Assembly: GCA_017433855.1 (NCBI GenBank)
Contig: JAFRGM010000009.1
Coordinates: forward strand, 48,606-112,605
Source: Candidatus Saccharimonadota bacterium
GTDB lineage: Bacteria > Patescibacteriota > Saccharimonadia > Saccharimonadales > Saccharimonadaceae
DNA: 64,000 nucleotides
Direction: 5' to 3'
This document shows, piece by piece, positions 57,678 to 64,000 of the stretch. Under the pieces are notes generated by a model. It was not told the DNA's origin, ran no database searches, and was given only the letters and a program-made list of their open reading frames with translations. The position numbers and the translations under genes are program-made. Numbering within the stretch: the first letter of the stretch is position 1; every line of letters begins with the position of its first letter.

Positions 57678-59660
57678 ATGGCTGAAAAAGAAGCCTATGA
57701 TTCGTCTGAAATTCGTGTCCTAGAGGGTCTTGAGCCAGTCCGTCTAAGACCAGGCATGTATATCGGTTCTACCGGTTATGATGGCTTGCACCACCTTATT
57801 AAGGAAATAGCAGATAACTCCATAGATGAAGCTATTGCTGGTTTTGCTAACAAAATTGAAATCACTATCTTGCAAGACGGCGGCGTGCGCGTAGATGATA
57901 ACGGCCGCGGTATTCCAGTAGATATTCATCCTAAAACTAAAAAATCCACCCTTGAGACTGTACTTACCGTATTGCACGCTGGTGGTAAATTTGGTGATGG
58001 TGGTTATAAGGTATCATCTGGCCTGCATGGCGTAGGTTCTTCTGTAGTGAATGCCTTGTCTACCCACATGATCGCTGAAGTGTATCGCGACGGCAAAACT
58101 CACCATATCGAATTTGACACCGGTAAGCCAACCATGGATCTTAAAGTTACCAAGGGCTCACCTAAAGAACACGGTACCTCTATTACTTTTTATCCGGACC
58201 CTACCATTTTTAAGGAAACTACAACCTTTGAATATAGTTGGGTTGCAAGCTACGCACGTCACCAAGCCTATCTCACTAAAGGCATTCTAATTACGGTCAA
58301 AGATGAACGCACTGGCGCCAGGGAATCATTCTATTTTGAAGGTGGCATCAAGAGCTATGTTAAGCGCTTAAACCAGGGCAAGGAACTTCTTTCTGATGAT
58401 ATATTCTACGTTGAAAAACAGATTAATGACACTGGTGTAGAAATCGCTTTACAGTATAACGATACTTTTGCTGAAATCATGAAGCCATTTGCTAACAACG
58501 TTCTCACTCCAGATGGCGGTATGCACGTAGTAGGCTTCCGTACGGGGCTCAATCGCACCATTAATGACTACGCCCGCAAAAACGGCCTCCTCAAAGAAAA
58601 AGAAGACAATCTCACTGGCGACGACATCAAAGAAGGCCTTACCGCAGTTATCTTAGTAAAATTGCCAGATCCGCAGTTTGAAGGTCAGACCAAAAACAAG
58701 CTTGGCAACCCAGAAGTAAGAGGCTATGTCGATAAAATTATGACCGAATATTTTGGGTATTATCTAGAGGAAAACCCAGCGATTGCTAAGAAAATCGTCG
58801 GCAAAGCCACATTGGCAGCACGCGCTCGTAAAGCAGCACGCGCCGCAAGGGATAACGTTATCAGAAAAGGTGCTTTTGAAGGTCTCAACCTACCTTCTAA
58901 ACTTGCAGACTGTTCGAGTCGCAACGCTGAAGATTGTGAATTATTTATCGTAGAGGGCAACTCTGCTGCCGGTTCCGCTAAGGAAGGACGTGATTCCAAG
59001 ATTCAAGCTATTTTGCCTTTGCGCGGTAAGGTTCTGAATACGGAGCGAGCCAGATTGGATAAGATGCTCGCCAATCAAGAGCTAGTGTCTCTAATTAAGG
59101 GCTTAGGTGTAGGTATCGGTGATCAGTTTAACCTAGACGGTTTGCGCTACCATAAGATAGTTTTCATGACCGATGCCGATGTGGATGGCTCTCATATCTC
59201 CACATTGCTTCTAACGTTCTTCTTCCGCTATATGCCAGAGGTTATTAAGGCTGGACACGTTTATCTTGCTAAACCACCTCTATTTGGCTTAATTAAAGGT
59301 ACTGGCCAGGGGCGTAAAATAGATTATATTTACGACGAGCAGGCCCTAGAAGAGACATTGACTAAGAAAATTGCCGAACGCAAAGCTGCTGGAGTCAAGA
59401 TAGACGAAGATGCTGAACGCTTTAAGCAGGCAGGCTACACTGCGCAGCAACGCTTCAAAGGTTTAGGCGAAATGGACGCCTCTCAGCTTTGGGAAACTAC
59501 TATGAATCCAGAAAATCGCATTTTAATTCGTGTCAACATCGAAGATGCCGAAAAAGCCGATGCTATCTTCTCTAAGCTCATGGGAGATCAAGCAGAGCTT
59601 CGCAAAAACTTTATTCAGGCAAGGGCGGCCTCTGTCGATCTTGACGACCTGGACTTTTAA
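57678..59660 (+). CDS. gyrB: DNA gyrase subunit B
   Basis: A 660-aa ATPase subunit that drives negative supercoiling. The GHKL fold has KEIADNSIDEAIAG, DNGRGIPVDIH and the GLHGVGSSVVNAL lid. The TOPRIM domain has LFIVEGNSAAGSAKEGRD and TDADVDGSHI. It ends with QRFKGLGEMDASQLWETT. The ATG at 57678 has AGAGG 8 nt upstream; a start 13 codons earlier overlaps the promoter region. gyrA follows after 9 nt. Confidence 0.97.
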   Translation: MAEKEAYDSSEIRVLEGLEPVRLRPGMYIGSTGYDGLHHLIKEIADNSIDEAIAGFANKIEITILQDGGVRVDDNGRGIPVDIHPKTKKSTLETVLTVLHAGGKFGDGGYKVSSGLHGVGSSVVNALSTHMIAEVYRDGKTHHIEFDTGKPTMDLKVTKGSPKEHGTSITFYPDPTIFKETTTFEYSWVASYARHQAYLTKGILITVKDERTGARESFYFEGGIKSYVKRLNQGKELLSDDIFYVEKQINDTGVEIALQYNDTFAEIMKPFANNVLTPDGGMHVVGFRTGLNRTINDYARKNGLLKEKEDNLTGDDIKEGLTAVILVKLPDPQFEGQTKNKLGNPEVRGYVDKIMTEYFGYYLEENPAIAKKIVGKATLAARARKAARAARDNVIRKGAFEGLNLPSKLADCSSRNAEDCELFIVEGNSAAGSAKEGRDSKIQAILPLRGKVLNTERARLDKMLANQELVSLIKGLGVGIGDQFNLDGLRYHKIVFMTDADVDGSHISTLLLTFFFRYMPEVIKAGHVYLAKPPLFGLIKGTGQGRKIDYIYDEQALEETLTKKIAERKAAGVKIDEDAERFKQAGYTAQQRFKGLGEMDASQLWETTMNPENRILIRVNIEDAEKADAIFSKLMGDQAELRKNFIQARAASVDLDDLDF

Positions 59661-59669
59661 GGAGGATTT

Positions 59670-62228
59670 ATGGAAGACGATAAAGAAAAAATGAATACAA
59701 GCGAAAACAATGACTCCACCAATATCAATGATTCTGCCAACACCAATATTGCATCAGATGGCATTGAGCTACGCACCGTAGAAAATACGATGGAAGATTA
59801 TTTCCTACGATACTCACTATCAGTTATTGTAGACCGTGCATTGCCAGATGTACGTGATGGCTTAAAGCCAGTCAACCGCCGTATATTATATGCCATGAAC
59901 AAAAATGGTTGGAAAGCGCCGCATGCAACAGTTAAGTCTGCTCGTATCGTGGGTGAAGTAATGGGTAAATATCATCCGCATGGTGACTCCTCAATCTATG
60001 ATGCCATGGTTAATCTAGCACAGCCATGGAAGATGCGCTACACATTGGTAGAAGGGCAGGGTAACTTTGGCTCTATGGACGGCGATGAACCAGCTGCTTC
60101 GCGCTACACCGAGGCTCGCCTCGACAAAGTGGGCGCCGAACTTCTTGCCGATATCGAGAAGGAAACCGTTGATTTCCGTGATAACTTTGACGGTACCGAG
60201 AAAGAGCCTGCGGTCTTACCATCTGCTGTGCCAAACATTCTCTTGAATGGTCAGATGGGCATCGCCGTTGGTATGGCCACCAACATTCCGCCGCATAATT
60301 TAGGCGAATTAGTTGACGCTACTGTTGCTCAAATAGAAAATCCAGATATTACCCTGGAGGGCCTCATGAAATACGTAAAGGGCCCAGATTTTCCAACCGG
60401 CGCCGAAGTTTATGGCGGTGCGCCAATGAAGCAGGCTTATGCCACCGGTAAAGGTTCGGTCGTGATTCGTGCTGTAGCCAATATTGAAGAGCGTAAAAAT
60501 GGACGCTACAACATCGTTATCACCGAAGTCCCTTACGGCATGAGCAAGGAAGATTTTATTGATAAGGTCCGTGATTTAGTTCTCGCTAAAAAGCTAGACC
60601 ACATTGCTGATGCTCGTGATGAATCTGCGCGTGGCAAAGTTCGTGTGGTCATAGAATTAAAGAAAGATGCCTTCCCGAAGAAGATTTTGAACCAGCTCTA
60701 CAAACTCACGCCACTCCAAACTTCGTTCCATTATAATATGTTGGCACTCGTTGACGGTATTCAGCCTCGTATCCTAGGACTCAAAGAGATTTTGGCGGAG
60801 TTCATTAAACATCGTCAAAAAGTCATCCGTCGCCGCACTGAATTTGATTTGCGTAAGGCCAAAGAGCGTGCGCATATCCTCGAAGGCTTAAAAATTGCCC
60901 TAGATAATATTGACGAGGTCATCAAAGTCATTCGCTCGTCTTATGACGATGCCGACAAGCAGCTCATGTCGCGCTTTGGTTTGTCGGAGATTCAGGCCAA
61001 TGCTATTTTGCAGATGCAACTTCGCCGTTTGCAAGGCTTGGAACGCGATAAAATTGAAGAAGAATTGAAGCAACTTCACGAGCTAATCGCTAAACTTGAA
61101 GCTATCTTGGCTGACGAAAACGAAGTCTTGCGCGTAGTTAAAGAAGAGCTTATCGCCATTAAGGAAAAATACGACGATCCACGCCGCTCAAAAATCATCA
61201 ATCATGAAGTGGGCAAATTCTCTGAGGAGGAACTTATTCCAGAAGAAGAGAGCGTCATCTTGCTCACAACCGAAAATTATATGAAGCGCGTCCCTCAGGC
61301 TGATTTTCGCCGTCAAAACCGTGGCGGCAAAGGCAAACGTGGTATGACCACAAAAGAGGAAGATGTGATTGCTCAAATTATGACGGCAAATTCACACGAC
61401 TACCTTCTATTCTTTACTAATCAAGGTCGCTTGTTCCGTATGAAGGCCTACGAGGTGCCACAGGCTTCCTTGGCGGCAAAGGGTACTGCTGCCGTTAATA
61501 TGCTCAATATGCATCCAGAAGAAAAAATCACCGCCATTATCAAGCAGGGCGAAGGTGTAGAAAATGGATTCCTATTTATGGCCACCAAGAAGGGAACCAT
61601 CAAAAAATCTGCCATTAAGGACTTCTTCAATGTGCGTAGTAATGGTCTTATCGCCATCAAGCTTGATGCTGGCGATGAACTTAAATGGGTAAAAGAAACT
61701 ACCGGCGAAAATGATATTGTCATTTCTACTTCAGCTGGACAGGCCACACGCTTTAATGAGAAGGAAGTGCGTGCCATGGGGCGTTCTGCTATGGGCGTAC
61801 GTGGTATGAGGCTCCGTCCAAAAGATGAAATTGTCGGTATGGATGTCATTACGGATCCTAAACAAAAACTTCTTGTTGTCTCGGCCAATGGCTATGGTAA
61901 AGCCTGCCTAGTTTCTAACTTTCCGCCACATAAACGTGGTGGGGTTGGTATTAAGGTCGCTGCGGTTACCGACAAAACCGGTCCAATTGTAGCCGTTCAT
62001 ACCCTAGACCCAGCCGCTAAGGAAGTCATTATGATGTCCACTAAAGGTCAAGCCATTCGGGTTGCGATGAAAGAGATTCCTACGCTTGGTCGGGCTACCC
62101 AGGGTGTACGTATCATGCGGCTTGGCGATGGCGACGCCGTAGCTTCACTAGGCATTGTCTTGCCAGAAGCTGAGCCAGAAGATGCCACTAGCGATGTTCC
62201 ATCCGATACCGACAAACCAAAAGCCTAA
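59670..62228 (+). CDS. gyrA: DNA gyrase subunit A
   Basis: An 852-aa breakage-reunion subunit. The winged-helix domain has [18 protein letters not shown], and the catalytic Tyr is in [10 protein letters not shown] near residue 148. The coiled-coil and six-bladed C-terminal domain follow, with the GyrA-box-like [11 protein letters not shown] near 550, which separates gyrase from topoisomerase IV. The quinolone-determining positions read GDSSIYD, i.e. Ser and Asp/Tyr-region residues of ordinary type. The acidic tail is short. Confidence 0.97.
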   Translation: MEDDKEKMNTSENNDSTNINDSANTNIASDGIELRTVENTMEDYFLRYSLSVIVDRALPDVRDGLKPVNRRILYAMNKNGWKAPHATVKSARIVGEVMGKYHPHGDSSIYDAMVNLAQPWKMRYTLVEGQGNFGSMDGDEPAASRYTEARLDKVGAELLADIEKETVDFRDNFDGTEKEPAVLPSAVPNILLNGQMGIAVGMATNIPPHNLGELVDATVAQIENPDITLEGLMKYVKGPDFPTGAEVYGGAPMKQAYATGKGSVVIRAVANIEERKNGRYNIVITEVPYGMSKEDFIDKVRDLVLAKKLDHIADARDESARGKVRVVIELKKDAFPKKILNQLYKLTPLQTSFHYNMLALVDGIQPRILGLKEILAEFIKHRQKVIRRRTEFDLRKAKERAHILEGLKIALDNIDEVIKVIRSSYDDADKQLMSRFGLSEIQANAILQMQLRRLQGLERDKIEEELKQLHELIAKLEAILADENEVLRVVKEELIAIKEKYDDPRRSKIINHEVGKFSEEELIPEEESVILLTTENYMKRVPQADFRRQNRGGKGKRGMTTKEEDVIAQIMTANSHDYLLFFTNQGRLFRMKAYEVPQASLAAKGTAAVNMLNMHPEEKITAIIKQGEGVENGFLFMATKKGTIKKSAIKDFFNVRSNGLIAIKLDAGDELKWVKETTGENDIVISTSAGQATRFNEKEVRAMGRSAMGVRGMRLRPKDEIVGMDVITDPKQKLLVVSANGYGKACLVSNFPPHKRGGVGIKVAAVTDKTGPIVAVHTLDPAAKEVIMMSTKGQAIRVAMKEIPTLGRATQGVRIMRLGDGDAVASLGIVLPEAEPEDATSDVPSDTDKPKA

Positions 62229-62262
62229 TGTTTTTTAGCAAAAGCGCTTCACAAAAATCAAC

Positions 62263-62292
62263 TCCCGCTTAAGTAGGGGGTTGATTTTTTTC
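62263..62292 (+). terminator. gyrBA terminator
   Basis: AAATCAACTCCC-GCTTAAGTA-GGGGGTTGATTTTTTT. Confidence 0.88.
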
Positions 62293-62338
62293 TTCAACTA
62301 TGCATATATTCCTCTCAAATTAAAATAAGGAGACCGAT

Positions 62339-63691
62339 GTGAAGAAAAAACATTTGTTTTTATTATCAACTTTAATCGCCACACAAGGAGTATTGCCAGC
62401 ATTGAGCACATCAGCGCTTACTGCCGACGCAGTAGACCGCAACAAAGCCAACTGGACCATAGAAGAACTTTTGGCCATAAAGCCAGAGTTCGACGCTTAT
62501 TTAGAGGAGCAATGTGGAACCGACCTATATTGCATAGACGAATCTAGAGCTGAGCATCGCAGTACTGGTGGCATTTATGGCGCAGTGGCGGCCATGGAAA
62601 TCAACAAAATCGTTGTCTCGGAGATATCGCCAGCTCTTGGTAAACTCAAAGTTTACTACATGGATGAATATTTTGATTATAGTAACAGTTTAGTTGCAAC
62701 GGATCCCATCACTAAGTTTGAGCTATACTGGATTGATGAAAGCACTCCAGACCCATCGTATGGCTACACTGGTAAAGGATTTCGTGACTACTCGCGCCTA
62801 ATTGCTAATGGCGCTGCCTCCGCAAACGGGATTCATCTCATTTCTTACGAATATCTACCAGAAAAAGAAGCAGGCTGGTTCACGCCGTATGTTTACCATG
62901 AATACACCTTCGACCCAGTTGTGACTTTGCCGCACAACTCGGTCTATGTTTACGCAATGACGGAGCACGGTAGCCTGCAACGAGCTTACGATTTTAGCAA
63001 ATGTGTGCCCAACCTCACCTCAGACAATAACAGTTGTAAAGGTGTTTTTTCGAGCACTAACTACCCTAAGTATTCTTTTGTGGCCGGCGAGTACCAAACC
63101 GAAGAAGAGCCTACTTTGCCAAATACTCCCGATACTCCCGATACTCCAGATACGCCAGACGCACCAGATACTCCCGATACGCCTGATACACCAGGCGTGC
63201 CAGACAATCCCGATACTCCTGACACTCCAGACATTCCAGAAACTCCAAACACACCAAACAATCCCGATGCCCCTGACACTCCAGAAACTCCGGAAACACC
63301 TGACGTCCCTGATACCCCTAGCAGTTCAGAAGATCCGAACATTTCACCCGATGACATTAGTAGTGTCACCACGCCTGGTAGCACCACAGATACTGCATCT
63401 AATGGGGCCCCATCTAGCACCTCCAGCACAAATAAAGCCACTGCAAAACCTATCACTACTGCCGCTATAGCCACAATAGCCAAAAACACCGTTCCAAAAA
63501 ACGATGCAGAGACAACTGTAGAGACGCCACTCGGCAATTTTATAGAAACGCCCGCTTCCGACGCTGTCGATAAACAGTACGACTACAATAGTAGGGAATC
63601 AAGTAACGAATTTCCTTGGTGGATATTGGCCCTGGTGGGCGCTAGCTTTGGTGTATTTTTCATTGGATTTGTCTCAAAACGCAAGAAATAG
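62339..63691 (+). CDS. Surface protein with PDTP-repeat stalk and C-terminal anchor
   Basis: A 450-aa exported protein with a GTG start (AAGGAG 6 nt upstream; the overlapping ATG runs straight into TGA). It has a signal peptide (about 1-30), a globular N-terminal domain (35-255) with four cysteines (CGTDLYC, CVPNLTSDNNSC), then about 70 residues of Pro-Asp-Thr-Pro type repeats, a Thr/Ser-rich linker, a membrane helix at 427-446 and a KRKK tail. The stalk should project the head beyond the envelope; an adhesin role is plausible. No family is recognised for the head. Confidence 0.75.
   Translation: MKKKHLFLLSTLIATQGVLPALSTSALTADAVDRNKANWTIEELLAIKPEFDAYLEEQCGTDLYCIDESRAEHRSTGGIYGAVAAMEINKIVVSEISPALGKLKVYYMDEYFDYSNSLVATDPITKFELYWIDESTPDPSYGYTGKGFRDYSRLIANGAASANGIHLISYEYLPEKEAGWFTPYVYHEYTFDPVVTLPHNSVYVYAMTEHGSLQRAYDFSKCVPNLTSDNNSCKGVFSSTNYPKYSFVAGEYQTEEEPTLPNTPDTPDTPDTPDAPDTPDTPDTPGVPDNPDTPDTPDIPETPNTPNNPDAPDTPETPETPDVPDTPSSSEDPNISPDDISSVTTPGSTTDTASNGAPSSTSSTNKATAKPITTAAIATIAKNTVPKNDAETTVETPLGNFIETPASDAVDKQYDYNSRESSNEFPWWILALVGASFGVFFIGFVSKRKK
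63121..63320 (+). repeat. Short tandem codon repeat (Asp-Thr-Pro stalk)
   Basis: Near-repeats of a 9-bp unit such as CCCGATACT or CCAGATACG encode the stalk. The synonymous codons vary, so the repeat is maintained at protein level with some DNA drift; copy number could change by slippage. Confidence 0.8.
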
Positions 63692-63697
63692 CCCCAA

Positions 63698-63732
63698 TAA
63701 AATCCCCATTTGCTCATGAAATGGGGATTTTA
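63698..63732 (+). terminator. Terminator after the stalk protein
   Basis: AAAATCCCCATTT-GCTCATG-AAATGGGGATTTT. Confidence 0.85.
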
Positions 63733-63764
63733 TAAAAAAAGTCCAAAAAAGTCCAAAAAAAGTG

Positions 63765-63793
63765 TTGACAAAATTAATGGTGTGCGATAAACT
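63765..63793 (+). promoter_or_regulatory. Strong promoter, probably of an rRNA operon
   Basis: TTGACA, a 17-nt spacer, TAAACT, with an A-rich upstream region containing two GTCCAAAAAA repeats that could act as an UP element. Confidence 0.75.
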
Positions 63794-63799
63794 TATATT

Positions 63800-64000
63800 A
63801 GTCTAAAGCTGCGAGAGGTTAATTTGTGAGTCTTTAGAAATAGTTTAACAATTTAGTTGTGCAATTAACTCGTCAAACGAATATTTTATTCTTTGATGTT
63901 TTTCATCGTCAGTTTTTTAATTTGAGTTTTTCAATCCTAGTTGTGATGGGATTTCCTCCCTTGAAACTCTTAACCAAGTGATTGGTTACGAGGTTGCATG
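63800..64000 (+). other. Leader with boxA-like sequence, likely upstream of 16S rRNA
   Basis: No ORF. GTTTAACAATTTAG (63843-63856) resembles the boxA antitermination signal and its downstream bases in rRNA leaders. Hairpins such as AACCA/TGGTT near the right edge could be processing stems. The 16S gene itself is not reached, so this is inference. Confidence 0.5.

Noticed and set aside
63121..63320. A CRISPR array, because of short regular repeats
   Set aside because: The 9-bp units are contiguous codons for a protein stalk, with no spacers. I saw no CRISPR array or cas gene in the window.
63061..63537. A 158-codon minus-strand ORF rich in Ser-Gly-Val
   Set aside because: It is the antisense of the Pro-Asp-Thr repeat stalk, so its repetitiveness has no separate meaning.
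63920..64000. The start of 16S rRNA at the right edge
   Set aside because: The sequence does not match the conserved AGAGTTTGATCCTGGCTCAG opening; it looks like leader only.

Overview
The window looks like a chromosomal segment of a Candidate Phyla Radiation bacterium, most likely Candidatus Saccharibacteria (TM7). The signs are compact housekeeping genes, short intergenic gaps, many small membrane or surface proteins without close relatives, degenerate members of common families, and a standard genetic code (TGA ends genes such as ileS and parB, so this is not the recoded SR1/Gracilibacteria lineage). The taxonomic call is inference; no 16S sequence lies inside the window.

Layout. 1-4070 (mostly minus): a truncated tyrosine recombinase, acetate kinase, a polar amino-acid ABC importer and tRNA-Arg(CCU). 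4112-14010: a membrane-anchored foldase-like protein, then two paralogous cassettes facing each other, each a very large subtilisin-LRR-dockerin protein plus a small membrane-anchored Ig-like protein. 14041-15877: a structured intergenic region, an ASCH-acetyltransferase fusion, a lone ASCH protein and tRNA-Gly(CCC). 15926-27427: argS, orn, rpsU, adk, map, ftsA, ftsZ, a cysteine-less nrdR, an MscS channel, and ileS behind a T-box. 27641-31465: small proteins, an Ala/Glu-rich lipoprotein and a DUF11-like surface protein. 31508-37631: rplU, parA, parB, rel, tRNA-Thr(CGU), two small membrane proteins and a GT2 glycosyltransferase. 37632-44110: two paralogous secreted FISUMP/C-type-lectin-like proteins, each behind a structured leader RNA, with rplY and a PfkB-like/aldolase fusion between them. 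44173-49533: thrS, miaA, a winged-helix protein, a degenerate metallo-beta-lactamase-fold protein, a site-2 protease and a Nudix-RNase HI fusion. 49546-53572: RNase P RNA, rpmB-rplT-rpmI-infC, comM, a candidate small RNA and tmRNA. 53777-64000: a 12-codon ORF with a long untranslated tail, a T4SS-coupling-type ATPase operon, gyrB, gyrA, a stalked surface protein, and a strong promoter with a boxA-like leader that probably begins an rRNA operon.

Most notable signals. (1) The two FISUMP paralogs differ at their 3' ends in codons that keep the same T or C third base while positions 1 and 2 change, which is the footprint of adenine mutagenesis by a diversity-generating retroelement acting in trans. 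(2) Both genes carry a 5' leader RNA with matching architecture and compensatory base changes. (3) ileS and miaA each contain an in-frame GC-rich insert bounded by the same 7-bp inverted ends, recalling Rickettsia palindromic elements. (4) At least ten genes have TATAAT exactly 7 nt before the start codon, implying widespread leaderless transcripts. (5) The dockerin protease cassettes look like a two-component cell-surface system.
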